DNA of 64,000 nucleotides from Rhodanobacter sp. (GTDB taxonomy: Bacteria; Pseudomonadota; Gammaproteobacteria; Xanthomonadales; Rhodanobacteraceae), in assembly GCA_030148505.1 (NCBI GenBank), contig JASBTI010000009.1, positions 186,001 to 250,000 of the forward strand. Reading direction: 5' to 3'. The notes beneath the pieces were generated by a model. The model worked only from the letters and a program-made list of their open reading frames with translations, ran no database searches and was not told the origin of the DNA. Made by a program: the position numbers and the translations under genes. The stretch's first letter is position 1. The number at the start of each line of letters is the position of its first letter. Below are positions 48,379-56,871 of this stretch, piece by piece.

Positions 48379-49140
48379 ATGCGTTCCAGCCAACCCGCAG
48401 GCCTCCTGCCACAGCCGCCGAGTCCCATCACCGACGATGGCGATGAAGAACACTTCTGCCACAGCTGTTCGTTTTCAAGCGCCTGCAATGCCGTGGGGCA
48501 GGGCAAGCCGGAACTGAACGCGCTGCAATGCCTGGTCGAGCACGTGGGGCCTTATCAGGGCGGCCAGCATGTGTTCCGCACCGGCGATCCGTTCCGTTCG
48601 ATTTTCGCGGTGCGCTCGGGGACGGTCAAGACCAGTGTGGTCGACCGTGACGGTCGTGAACAGGTACTGGGTTTCTACCTGCCCGGCGAGGTGATCGGGC
48701 TCAACGCAATTTATCCAGATCGTTTCCCCTGCGACGCCGTTGCGCTGGAAACCGCAAGGTTCTGCCGTTTTCAGTTTCCGGCGATGAGCGCACTGGCATC
48801 GCGCATGCCGGTGGTGCAACAGCATCTTTTTCGCTTGCTCAGCAAGGAGCTTGGCGCGGCTACCTTGCTGGCCGGTGACCACAGCGCCGACGAGCGCATG
48901 GCTGCGTTTCTTACCGATCTGAGTGAGCGTTATGCGGCCCGGGGATTCTCTAGCACGTCCTTCCACCTGAGCATGTCGCGAGGCGACATCGCCAATTACC
49001 TGCGTCTCGCCGCGGAGACCGTCAGCCGTGTGCTGAGTCGATTCCGTAGTCAGGGATTGATCGAAATCGAGGGTCGCGAGTTGACTGTCAGCGATCCGGA
49101 GGGGTTGCGAATGCTTGGTCAGAACCTGTTGCCCAGCTAA
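48379..49140 (+). CDS. fnr: FNR/ANR-type oxygen-sensing regulator (paralogue 1)
   Basis: Crp/Fnr family activator of 253 residues. The N-terminal cysteines occur as CHSCSFSSAC (Cx2Cx5C, identical spacing to E. coli FNR) and the fourth ligand is in 'ETARFCRFQF', so a 4Fe-4S cluster is expected. The C-terminal helix-turn-helix has 'AAETVSRVLSRF', keeping the Glu, Ser and Arg that read TTGAT half-sites. It is cotranscribed with hemN and probably acts on the palindromes nearby, possibly including its own promoter. Confidence 0.92.
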   Translation: MRSSQPAGLLPQPPSPITDDGDEEHFCHSCSFSSACNAVGQGKPELNALQCLVEHVGPYQGGQHVFRTGDPFRSIFAVRSGTVKTSVVDRDGREQVLGFYLPGEVIGLNAIYPDRFPCDAVALETARFCRFQFPAMSALASRMPVVQQHLFRLLSKELGAATLLAGDHSADERMAAFLTDLSERYAARGFSSTSFHLSMSRGDIANYLRLAAETVSRVLSRFRSQGLIEIEGRELTVSDPEGLRMLGQNLLPS

Positions 49141-49159
49141 CGCACCTCCTTGTCACGAT

Positions 49160-49173
49160 CTGATCCAGATCAG
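49160..49173 (+). promoter_or_regulatory. FNR/DNR-type box upstream of nnrS
   Basis: CTGATCCAGATCAG is a 14-bp palindrome close to TTGAT-N4-ATCAA with the outermost bases changed. GAGGAT (49196-49201) lies at the class II -10 position, predicting a start near 49208 and a 20-nt leader to the ATG at 49229. The core TGATCCA(g/t)ATCA recurs before nirK and norZ. Confidence 0.72.
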
Positions 49174-49228
49174 GATGGCTGGCGGGGGAGGCAGCGAGGA
49201 TAAGGTTCCTCTGTACGACCGACCTCTC

Positions 49229-50461
49229 ATGCGTGATTTAAGTAACCCTGCGCCATCTTCGCCGATGGCCTTGCTGGCGGCGGCACCACACCGGCTGCTG
49301 TTTTTCGGCGGCTCGGTTGCGGTGCTGCTGAGCATGACCTGGTGGGCCCTGGAACTGACGTGGATGCGCTTCAGCTTGCCGGGCTGGCCGCAACCGCCGA
49401 TTCCACCCGGTTGGGCGCATGCCATGTTGATCCAGTACGGCATGTTTCCGCTATTTATCTTCGGCTTCCTGCTGACGGTGTTTCCACGCTGGCTGAACCA
49501 GCCGGCGCTGCCACGCTCACGCTACATACCGGTCGCCGGTGCGGTGTTTGGTGGTTACGTATTGGCGAACCTGGCCCTGCTAGGGTCTGCGTGGCTTCTC
49601 AAGATCGGCGTCATCGCCATGCTGGTCGGCTACCTGGCGGGCGTCCGTACCCTGGTGGGCGTTTGGTTGGCAGCGGGCGGGCGCGATGACCATGCCCGTT
49701 CCTGCCTGCTGGCGTTGCTCATGGGAACACTGGGTCTGGCCGCGTTCCTGGCCTACCTGTTCGGGGCACCGGTAGGCTTCGCCACGCTGGCGGTGAGGCT
49801 GGGTACCTTTGGCTTGTTGCTACCGATATTCTTTACCGTGGTGCATCGGATGCTGCCGTTCTTCAGCAGCAGGGTGGTCGCCGGCTACCGGGTCGTGCGT
49901 CCGCGCTGGAGCTTGCCGCTGGTATGGCTATTGTTGCTGGTACGCCTGTCGCTCGAGTGGCGTGGTGCACGGGCCTGGCTCTGGTTGGCTGACTTGCCGT
50001 TGGCGCTGGTGCTCAGCTGGCATGCGCTGGCATGGCAGCCGTGGAAGGCGCGGCGTCCGGGCCTGCTGCTGGTGCTGCATCTGGCCTTCGCCTGGTTGCC
50101 GCTGGCGTTTGTACTGTATGGCGTGCAAGACGTCATCCTGGGTACCCGCGGCCAGTTTGTGCTGGGACGAGCGCCGCTGCATGTCCTGGGCATCGGATTC
50201 TTTGGTTCGATGCTGGTAGCGATGGTTACCCGAGTAAGCCATGGGCATTCCGGCAGACCGCTGAAAATGGGTGGGGTTGCCTGGCTGTGCCTGGGTCTAT
50301 TGCAACTGGTGGTGTTGCTGCGTATTCGGGCCGAGCTTGGTGGCGATAGCTATCTGTGGCTGGTAATCGCTGCGTACGGATGGCTGGCTGCGTTTTTGCC
50401 TTGGGTATTGCACTCGGCATGGATCTACCTGACCCCGCGGGTGGATGGCAAGCCGGGTTGA
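49229..50461 (+). CDS. nnrS: NnrS family haem/copper membrane protein
   Basis: 410-residue integral membrane protein with about 12 hydrophobic helices. Landmarks are 'RLLFFGGSVAVLLSMTWW', 'WAHAMLIQYGMFPLFIFGFLLTVFPRWLNQ', 'TVVHRMLPFFSS' and 'HVLGIGFFGSMLVAMVTRVSHGHSGRPL', with conserved His that may bind haem or copper. NnrS proteins accompany denitrification and protect against nitrosative stress. I prefer the ATG at 49229, which fits the predicted promoter; the frame is open upstream through 49175 and into fnr1, but those starts lie before the -10. No strong RBS. Confidence 0.88.
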   Translation: MRDLSNPAPSSPMALLAAAPHRLLFFGGSVAVLLSMTWWALELTWMRFSLPGWPQPPIPPGWAHAMLIQYGMFPLFIFGFLLTVFPRWLNQPALPRSRYIPVAGAVFGGYVLANLALLGSAWLLKIGVIAMLVGYLAGVRTLVGVWLAAGGRDDHARSCLLALLMGTLGLAAFLAYLFGAPVGFATLAVRLGTFGLLLPIFFTVVHRMLPFFSSRVVAGYRVVRPRWSLPLVWLLLLVRLSLEWRGARAWLWLADLPLALVLSWHALAWQPWKARRPGLLLVLHLAFAWLPLAFVLYGVQDVILGTRGQFVLGRAPLHVLGIGFFGSMLVAMVTRVSHGHSGRPLKMGGVAWLCLGLLQLVVLLRIRAELGGDSYLWLVIAAYGWLAAFLPWVLHSAWIYLTPRVDGKPG

Positions 50462-50521
50462 GGTGCCGCGCCAAGGTGACATGTGGCGTGCTGTCGCAGA
50501 CGCAAGGTTTTAAAGCATCGA

Positions 50522-50535
50522 ATGATCCAGATCAC
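50522..50535 (+). promoter_or_regulatory. FNR/DNR-type box upstream of nirK
   Basis: ATGATCCAGATCAC carries the same TGATCCAGATCA core as the nnrS site. CACCTT (50558-50563) occupies the class II -10 position (A at 2 and T at 6). The predicted start near 50570 leaves a leader of about 34 nt to the nirK ATG. Confidence 0.7.
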
Positions 50536-50603
50536 GGTGACGCCACCGGCGGCAAGCCACCTTTGGCTTCGAATCCTCAAGGGATCTGCCAAGGGAGAAC
50601 ATC

Positions 50604-52064
50604 ATGTCACGACGGCTGTCTATCACGCTGGCTACGGCCACCCTACTGGTTTGGGTAATTTACGCGCCATCATCGGCTGCCGCCACGGAACCGGCCAGGA
50701 CGCCGGCCTCCACCGTACTGGCAGGTGACTTCGGGCCGCCGAAGGGGAGGCCAATCGAAGAAAAACTGGTGCCTCCGCCCGGTGTGCCGGCACCGATTCA
50801 TCGCAACTATCCGGCACGCGTCGTCGTGCGCATGGAAACCAAAGAGCTCGTCAAGCAAATTGCCGACGGTGTGCGCTACGACTTCTGGACCTTCAATGGC
50901 ACCACTCCCGGTCCGCTGATTCGCGTGCGCGAGGGTGACACGGTCGAGCTTCACCTGCGTAACGCTTCCGACTCGCGCATGGCCCACAATATCGACTTGC
51001 ATGCCGTGATGGGCCCGGGCGGTGGTGCCGTATCTACCATCACCCCGCCAGGGCATGAGAGCGTATTCACCTTCAAGGCACTGCGCGCGGGTGTGTTCGT
51101 CTACCACTGTGCCACCGCGCCGGTACCGATGCACATCGCCAACGGCATGTATGGACTGATCGTGGTCGAGCCACCGGAGGGTTTGCCAACGGTGGACCAC
51201 GAATATTACGTGATGCAGGGCGACTTCTACACGACCGGTTCCTACCACCAGCCCGGTCTGCAGTCATTCGACATGCAAAAAATGCTGAACGAGCAGCCAA
51301 CCTACGTGCTGTTCAATGGCCGCGAAGGTTCGCTGACCGCAGACGATGCACTCACCTCCAGCGTGGGCGACACGGTTCGCCTTTTCGTCGGCGACGGCGG
51401 CCCCAACCTGGTGTCGAGCTTCCATGTCATCGGCGCCATCTTCGACGATGTCAATGTCGAGGGCGGGACGTTGGTCAACCATCATGTGCAGACTACGCTG
51501 ATTCCCGCTGGCGGCGCGACTATGGTCGAACTGCGCACGCCGGTGCCCGGTACCTTGCTGCTGGTCGACCATTCGATCACCCGGGCCTTCATGAAGGGAG
51601 CCCTCGGCCAGATCCGTGTCCGTGGTCCGTTGCAGCCGGCGATCTACGAAAAGGGGTCGAGTACCACGTTCGCCGGCAAGGTCGCACGGCCCGTACAGAA
51701 TCGCGCAAGTTCGACCATGGGTGACAGGATGGCCGATGGCAAACGGGTATTCACCCAAATTTGCGTGGCCTGCCACCAGGGCAACGCCATGGGTTTGCCG
51801 GGCGCATTTCCACCGCTGGCAATGTCTGACTACCTCAACGCAGATCCCACGCGGGCGATCGGCGTTGTGCTGCATGGGCTCAGCGGGAAGATCACCGTGA
51901 ACAGCACGGGTTACGAGTCGGTGATGCCGTCATTCGGTTCGCAGCTCAGCGACGGCGAGATCGCCAATGTACTGACCTACGTGTTGAACAACTTCAACAA
52001 CAGGGGCGGTACCATCAGTGCGAGCAAGGTCAGGGCGGTGCGCGCGGTCGGGCCGGCGAAATAG
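50604..52064 (+). CDS. nirK: Copper nitrite reductase with C-terminal cytochrome c domain
   Basis: Periplasmic nitrite-to-NO reductase of denitrification. After a signal peptide (cut near SSAAA) come two cupredoxin domains with the type 1 copper ligands in '[16 protein letters not shown]', type 2 ligands in 'AHNIDLHAV', 'VYHC' and 'LLLVDHSI', the catalytic Asp in NIDLH and the active-site His in '[10 protein letters not shown]'. A third domain of about 110 residues has the haem motif 'CVACHQG' and a Met ligand in '[11 protein letters not shown]'. This haem-tethered architecture is known from Ralstonia pickettii. It has an AGGGAGAAC ribosome site. Confidence 0.95.
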   Translation: MSRRLSITLATATLLVWVIYAPSSAAATEPARTPASTVLAGDFGPPKGRPIEEKLVPPPGVPAPIHRNYPARVVVRMETKELVKQIADGVRYDFWTFNGTTPGPLIRVREGDTVELHLRNASDSRMAHNIDLHAVMGPGGGAVSTITPPGHESVFTFKALRAGVFVYHCATAPVPMHIANGMYGLIVVEPPEGLPTVDHEYYVMQGDFYTTGSYHQPGLQSFDMQKMLNEQPTYVLFNGREGSLTADDALTSSVGDTVRLFVGDGGPNLVSSFHVIGAIFDDVNVEGGTLVNHHVQTTLIPAGGATMVELRTPVPGTLLLVDHSITRAFMKGALGQIRVRGPLQPAIYEKGSSTTFAGKVARPVQNRASSTMGDRMADGKRVFTQICVACHQGNAMGLPGAFPPLAMSDYLNADPTRAIGVVLHGLSGKITVNSTGYESVMPSFGSQLSDGEIANVLTYVLNNFNNRGGTISASKVRAVRAVGPAK

Positions 52065-52440
52065 GACGCCGCTGTGGGCGATGCCTGCGGCGTGACCACC
52101 GGATGAACCTGGCGGAACACGCTGAGGATCTCCTGCCTGCCCGGCCGTATTTTGCGGCTCCCGTTCGCGGTGAAAGCCGCCGATTGGGTTCAAATGCCCG
52201 CAGGCTCGTTCGAGAGTGCACCGGCGAACGCCGGCCACGCCGCGTGGCTGGCATTCGTTCGACAGCATCGCTTATGGCAGCGCGGGCAGGTTGGCCGGTA
52301 CCCATTGACTGAACCACGCCGGGAGACTCGATCCGGTGTAGGGAGTGACGGCCGCGGATGCCGCAACTGCTCTGCTGGAAGAGCGGGCTTGATATGATGC
52401 CCAGCACCTGAGTCTGCGCCATCTGGCGCCACCGGATGCC
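52065..52440. other. Intergenic region between nirK and fnr paralogue 2
   Basis: 376 bp with no gene I can support. Two short forward open frames (52103-52312 and 52152-52397) overlap in different frames, and the second reads plausibly as protein ('AVKAADWVQMPAGSFESAPA'), so a decayed small gene is possible. Near the right end a TATGAT (52393-52398) could be the -10 of the second fnr gene; its -35 is weak. There is no FNR-type palindrome. Confidence 0.4.
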
Positions 52441-53193
52441 ATGCCCCTCAAAACTCCCCTGATCGTCGATCCGCGGCGCGACCCGATGGTCGATGACGGC
52501 GACACGGTGCGGTTCTGCAGTACCTGCGCCTTCTCCGGCGCGTGCCATGAGGCGGGCTACGACAAGTCCGCCCTGCGCGATCTCCATGTGCTGGTCGAAC
52601 ACGTCGGTCCGTTTCGTGCAGGCGAGCACGTATTTCGGGCGCGCGATCCGTTCAAGGCGATTTATGCCGTACGCGCCGGCGTGGTCAAGACCGTCAGCTT
52701 CGACACCGACGGCCAGGAACAGGTGCAGGGATTCTATGTGGCCGGCGAGGTCGTTGGGCTCAATGGCATCTACCCGGACCATTACCCCTGCAATGCCATC
52801 GTGCTGGAAACCGCGCACTTCTGCCGATTTTCGTTTCCGGCGATCAGCTCGCTGGCGGCCCGTATGCCCGGATTGCAGCAACAGTTGTTTCGGTTGCTGT
52901 CCAAGGAACTGGGGATGACGGCTACGCTGGCGGGCGACCATCCTGCGGAGGTGCGGGTAGCGGCATTCCTGATCGACCTGTCGGCGCGCTTTGCCGCCAG
53001 CGGGTTCTCCGGCAATACGCTGCATCTGAGCATGTCGCGCACTGACATAGGAAACTACCTTCGGCTCGCTTCGGAGACGGTGAGCCGGTTGTTCACCCGC
53101 TTGCGCGATCAGGGATTGATCCGCATCGACGGAAGGCAACTGGAGATCCTCGACGCCAATCGATTGCGCGCGCTGGCTCGGCAAGCCAGCTAA
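52441..53193 (+). CDS. FNR-type oxygen-sensing regulator (paralogue 2)
   Basis: 250-residue Crp/Fnr protein closely similar to paralogue 1 over its whole length. It keeps CSTCAFSGAC (Cx2Cx5C) and the internal Cys in 'ETAHFCRFSF', so a 4Fe-4S cluster is expected here too. The recognition helix reads 'ASETVSRLFTRL', with the same DNA-reading Glu, Ser and Arg. A start at 52486 is possible but 52441 matches the paralogue better. It lies between nirK and norZ, the usual place for a denitrification regulator, though DNR proteins usually lack these cysteines. Confidence 0.9.
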   Translation: MPLKTPLIVDPRRDPMVDDGDTVRFCSTCAFSGACHEAGYDKSALRDLHVLVEHVGPFRAGEHVFRARDPFKAIYAVRAGVVKTVSFDTDGQEQVQGFYVAGEVVGLNGIYPDHYPCNAIVLETAHFCRFSFPAISSLAARMPGLQQQLFRLLSKELGMTATLAGDHPAEVRVAAFLIDLSARFAASGFSGNTLHLSMSRTDIGNYLRLASETVSRLFTRLRDQGLIRIDGRQLEILDANRLRALARQAS

Positions 53194-53242
53194 CCGCTGA
53201 AGCGCTACCGCCTCCTCCTGTGACGGTTTGTCGCAACCCTGG

Positions 53243-53256
53243 CTGATCCATATCAG
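53243..53256 (+). promoter_or_regulatory. FNR/DNR-type box upstream of norZ
   Basis: CTGATCCATATCAG differs from the nnrS box by one base. CAGCAT (53279-53284) lies at the class II -10 position. The predicted start near 53291 leaves a 29-nt leader before the norZ ATG. Confidence 0.7.
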
Positions 53257-53319
53257 GCGCCCGCCCGAGCTTTCGCTCCAGCATGGCGGCACTTCATCGA
53301 TGGCATCAGGAGGCAGGGA

Positions 53320-55653
53320 ATGAATGCGACGTTGCCCTATACGGGGCCAACCGGTTTGCAGGACCGGACCAGCAAAGTCTTGATCTGGATTTTGCTGATC
53401 GTTGCCGTGCTGTGCGGCGCAGGCATGGTGTTGGCGACGAAGACTACCTATGAGCAGGTGGCACCGCTGCCGCAGCAGATGGTGGGACAGCGGGGCCAGA
53501 TGGTGATGCGCCGTGCCGATATCGTGGCCGGGAAGGCAGGATTCCAGCGCGCTGACTTGATGGACTACGGCAGCCTGTATGGCATGGGCTCGTACTTCGG
53601 AGAGGACTATACCGCCGCCTACCTGGTTCAGCTCGCTCACACGGTACGGGACAATCTGGCTCAGCTACGGCATGGCAAATCATTCGCCGCCCTCGATGCA
53701 CAACAGCAGTCTGGGATAACCCGTGCCATGCAGCAGGAGCTGCAGGGTATCGATCTGAGCCAACCGCGGGTACAACTGCCCGATACGGTGGCCGACGCGC
53801 TGGTCAGTCTGCGCGGCCAGATCGCCGCTTCGTTGCTGACGGACGACTTCGCCAAGGGCTACAGCCGTGCGCGCAGTCTGGACCAGGTCAGTGCCGGCCA
53901 AACTGCAGATTTCCTACTCTATTCGTCGCTGACCACGGTGGCGCGTCGTCCCGGCAAGAACTACTCGTGGACCAGCAATTGGCCGGCCGAACCGCTGGTC
54001 GGAAATGCACCAACTGGCGCCACTTTCGTGTGGACTTGGGCCTCCTTCGCGATGGTGTTCTTCGCCATCGGCGCGGTGCTGGTGATCTTCCGGCTATGGA
54101 TCGAGCCAAAGGCCCCGAACGAAACTTTCGAACCGGTGCTGCAGGGCTTTCTGACGCCGACGCCCAGCCAGAAAGCCTTGTGGAAATACATCCTGGTGGT
54201 GGCCGCTGTGCTTCTGGTGCAGATTCTGGTGGGCTCTATCATGGCGCACTACTACACCGATCGCGTCAGCTTCTACGGGATCGATGTCGGCAAGTGGTTG
54301 CCGTTCGCGTTCCTGCGCAGTGTGCATCTGCAGGCCGCGATCGTGTGGATTGGCGTGAGCTGGATCGGCGCCGGGTTGTTCCTGGCACCGATCATCGGCA
54401 AGCGTGAGCCGGCGGGGCAGCGTGCGTTGGTGAATCTGATCTTCTGGGTACTGGTGGTCATCGTCGCCGGCGCGTTGATCGGGGATTATCTCGGCATCAT
54501 GGGGCTGGTCGGCAAGCACTGGTTCTGGTTTGGAAATCAGGGTTTGTCCTACCTGGAGCTTGGGCGCTTCTGGCAGATCCTGTTCTTCGTCGGTCTGGCG
54601 GTCTGGTGCCTGGTATTGCTGCGCGCGTTTTTGCCCACGCTGCGGGCGCTTTACCGGCAAAGCGGCGGCTCCATCAGCGGTGTGTTTCGTATCGAGCACC
54701 TGCTGTGGATCAGCACCTTGACGGTTGCCTTGTTCTACGTGTTCGGGATGATTCCGCTGGGCTCGCCCAACCCCTCGTTCTCGCTTACCGACTTCTGGCG
54801 CTGGTGGGTGGTTCACCTGTGGGTGGAGCTTGCCTTTGAGCTGTTCACCGCCGCGGTGACTGGCTACTTCCTGATGGCCCTGGGTCTGGTGTCACGCCAG
54901 ATGGTCGAGCGTGCGGTGCTGTTCGAGTGGATACTGATCGTCATTGGCGGGGTGCTCGGCACCGGCCATCACCTGTACTGGGCTGGCGAACCCGGACTGT
55001 GGGTCGGCGTCGGCAGCATGTTCTCCTTCATCGAGGTGTTGCCACTGATCCTGCTGGTACTGGAAGCCGTCGACCAGCAACGTCATGTCAGGCAGAAAAA
55101 GGCGTTTCCCTACAAGTTGGCCTACCTGTACATCCTCGGAGCGGCGTTCTGGAACTTTGTCGGTGCCGGCGTGTTTGGTGGCGGCACGCTGAATGCGCCG
55201 CTGGTGAACTACTACGAGCATGGCACCTTCCTTACCCTCAACCATGCGCATACCTCCTTGTTCGGTGCCTTCGGCCTGCTGGCGATCGGCTTGCTCTACA
55301 TGGTGCTGCGCTACCTCAACGGCGAGCGACCGTGGAGTGACCGGATCGGTACCTGGGCATTCTGGCTATACAACATCGGCATGGTGATGTGGATCGTGCT
55401 GAACTTCTTTCCGATCGGCTGGCCGCAGCTGGAAGCGGTCTACACCCACGGTTATGCCTACGCGCGCAGCATGCAGTTCTACAACACCACGACCTTCTGG
55501 CAGTGGATGCGCTTGCCGGGTGATGTGGTCTTTGCGCTCGGTGCGCTGCTGATGGCGTGGGACTTCATGGCCAAACTGTGGGGTCAGCGCCGGCCGGCCA
55601 TCGCGGTGGAGGGCTCAGCGAGCATCGCCAGTCGGCATGGCCGCATCGATTGA
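53320..55653 (+). CDS. norZ: Quinol-dependent nitric oxide reductase (qNOR)
   Basis: Single-subunit NO reductase that reduces NO to N2O with quinol. It is 777 residues, with an N-terminal periplasmic extension (about residues 40-225) between the first two helices that takes the place of NorC, then the NorB-like core of 12 helices. Metal ligands are seen in 'FLRSVHLQAAIVWIGVSW', 'WWVVHLWVELAFELFTAAVTGYF', 'GTGHHLYWAGEP' and 'LNHAHTSLFGAFG' (haem b, b3 and the FeB site). GGAGG precedes the ATG. NO made by NirK is its substrate. Confidence 0.94.
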   Translation: MNATLPYTGPTGLQDRTSKVLIWILLIVAVLCGAGMVLATKTTYEQVAPLPQQMVGQRGQMVMRRADIVAGKAGFQRADLMDYGSLYGMGSYFGEDYTAAYLVQLAHTVRDNLAQLRHGKSFAALDAQQQSGITRAMQQELQGIDLSQPRVQLPDTVADALVSLRGQIAASLLTDDFAKGYSRARSLDQVSAGQTADFLLYSSLTTVARRPGKNYSWTSNWPAEPLVGNAPTGATFVWTWASFAMVFFAIGAVLVIFRLWIEPKAPNETFEPVLQGFLTPTPSQKALWKYILVVAAVLLVQILVGSIMAHYYTDRVSFYGIDVGKWLPFAFLRSVHLQAAIVWIGVSWIGAGLFLAPIIGKREPAGQRALVNLIFWVLVVIVAGALIGDYLGIMGLVGKHWFWFGNQGLSYLELGRFWQILFFVGLAVWCLVLLRAFLPTLRALYRQSGGSISGVFRIEHLLWISTLTVALFYVFGMIPLGSPNPSFSLTDFWRWWVVHLWVELAFELFTAAVTGYFLMALGLVSRQMVERAVLFEWILIVIGGVLGTGHHLYWAGEPGLWVGVGSMFSFIEVLPLILLVLEAVDQQRHVRQKKAFPYKLAYLYILGAAFWNFVGAGVFGGGTLNAPLVNYYEHGTFLTLNHAHTSLFGAFGLLAIGLLYMVLRYLNGERPWSDRIGTWAFWLYNIGMVMWIVLNFFPIGWPQLEAVYTHGYAYARSMQFYNTTTFWQWMRLPGDVVFALGALLMAWDFMAKLWGQRRPAIAVEGSASIASRHGRID

Positions 55654-55727
55654 CTGCCTCCTCCGGTCCGGCGCACAACCAACAGTGAGCCTGGCGCGGT
55701 ACCTGCCGATCTGCTGAAACGTACACG

Positions 55728-55757
55728 CCGCCGTGAGCAAAACACCGCTCGCGGCGG
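55728..55757 (+). terminator. Hairpin after norZ
   Basis: An 11-bp stem (CCGCCGTGAGC with GCTCGCGGCGG, one G-U pair in RNA) and an 8-nt loop, 75 bp after the norZ stop and just before the FNR-type box of the next unit. There is no T-tract, so factor-dependent or partial termination is likely. Confidence 0.45.
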
Positions 55758-55764
55758 AGATCGT

Positions 55765-55778
55765 TTGACGCACGTCAG
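55765..55778 (+). promoter_or_regulatory. FNR-type box upstream of the ubiT-nadA-nadB unit
   Basis: TTGAC-GCAC-GTCAG, the same flavour as the hemN and fabA boxes. TGCGAT (55801-55806) is at the -10 position but lacks the A at position 2, so this promoter is the weakest of the six. The predicted leader is about 150 nt. The remainder of the 308-bp gap 55654-55961 shows no gene. Confidence 0.58.
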
Positions 55779-55961
55779 CGCAGCGCCATGCATGGCGTGT
55801 TGCGATAGCCATCATGCGAAGCTTTACCCGCTTGTGTCTTGTTATCGCTGCGATAAACGCATCCCTTATGGCCGCGGGTCGTGGCTTGCCCCGGGTAGCC
55901 CTGAATCCTTTGCTTTTACGACGGGAGAATCGGGCCGTGCCGGACCTATATGGAGGACATC

Positions 55962-56822
55962 ATGTCGCCCTGTCTGCTTGAGCGCCTTGCGTTGAACCGC
56001 GCGCGCGACGTGATTGACGGTATCGACGATGGAATGCTTGTGCTGCTCGCGGCCCGTCGCCAAGTGGTCCGTACCGTGGCAGTTCTCAAGCCGCGGGTCG
56101 GGGTGTCCGTCCGTGATTCGGTGCGCGAGCGGCAAATACATGAGCGAGCGCTAGGACTGGCGAACAGGCTGAATCTGCCGGCCTCCACGGCGAAACAGAT
56201 GCTGGACGTGGTCATTGCCGACGCCTGTCGTCAGCAAGGGCTTCCGGTTGATCTGGGTCAGGGCGTCTCAACCGATAGTTCCACGACAATAGCGTTCACC
56301 ATGCCGACCTCTTTCTCCCGATCCTCCGGTGCTCCCCGTCTGTTGCGCCTGTTGCCGCCACCACGACGGATGGCGCCGTTGCTGCGAGCGCTTCCCGCGC
56401 GCTGGCAACGGCGGCTGCTGGAGGCGGCGATGGCACGCGTGCTCGAGGCGCCGCTGCGCGAGGGTGCACTCGATTTCATGCGTGGGCGCCGGCTTGCCAT
56501 CGAGGTAAGTGACCTGCACCTGCAGTGGGTAGTGGCATTGCGTGAGCAAGCCCTGTGCGTGATTAACGCCGAACCCGAAGCCACGGTGCGTGGCAGTGTT
56601 ACTGACCTGCTGTTGCTGGCCGGCAGGTTGGAGGATGCCGATACCTTGTTCTTTCAGCGTCGTCTGGTACTCACCGGCGACACCGAGCTGGGCCTTACTG
56701 CGCGCAATATGCTCGAACGACTGCCATGGGAGACGATACCGCTGGGCTTGCGCATTGCGTTGAACCGTGGCGCCCGCTTCGCGCGTGCGGCACGGGCTGC
56801 ACATCGCGGCGAGATAGCCTGA
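55962..56822 (+). CDS. ubiT: Chorismate mutase-UbiT (SCP2) fusion protein
   Basis: The N-terminal 95 residues form an AroQ-class chorismate mutase domain. Against E. coli CM, Arg11, Arg28, Lys39, Asp48, Arg51, Glu52 and Gln88 all have counterparts ('RDVIDGID', 'LLAARR', 'VLK', 'VRDSVRERQ', 'ACRQQ'); only Ser84 is changed to Ala. A linker leads to an SCP2 lipid-binding domain (about 130-240, 'LRALPARWQRRLLEAAMARVLEAPLREGALDFMRGRRLAIEV'), matching UbiT, an accessory factor of O2-independent ubiquinone synthesis. ubiV and ubiU lie 6 kb away. GGAGGA sits just before the ATG at 55962; an ATG at 55950 is in frame. nadA-nadB follow. Confidence 0.85.
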   Translation: MSPCLLERLALNRARDVIDGIDDGMLVLLAARRQVVRTVAVLKPRVGVSVRDSVRERQIHERALGLANRLNLPASTAKQMLDVVIADACRQQGLPVDLGQGVSTDSSTTIAFTMPTSFSRSSGAPRLLRLLPPPRRMAPLLRALPARWQRRLLEAAMARVLEAPLREGALDFMRGRRLAIEVSDLHLQWVVALREQALCVINAEPEATVRGSVTDLLLLAGRLEDADTLFFQRRLVLTGDTELGLTARNMLERLPWETIPLGLRIALNRGARFARAARAAHRGEIA

Positions 56823-56871
56823 GCCCGTCATTGCGACGTGTTTTACTCCCAAGTCTTTTCAGCGAATCGCC

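Noticed and set aside
52389-52402. TTGATATGATGCCC before the second fnr gene as an FNR box
   Set aside because: Only the left half-site matches; the right half has no ATCAA character.
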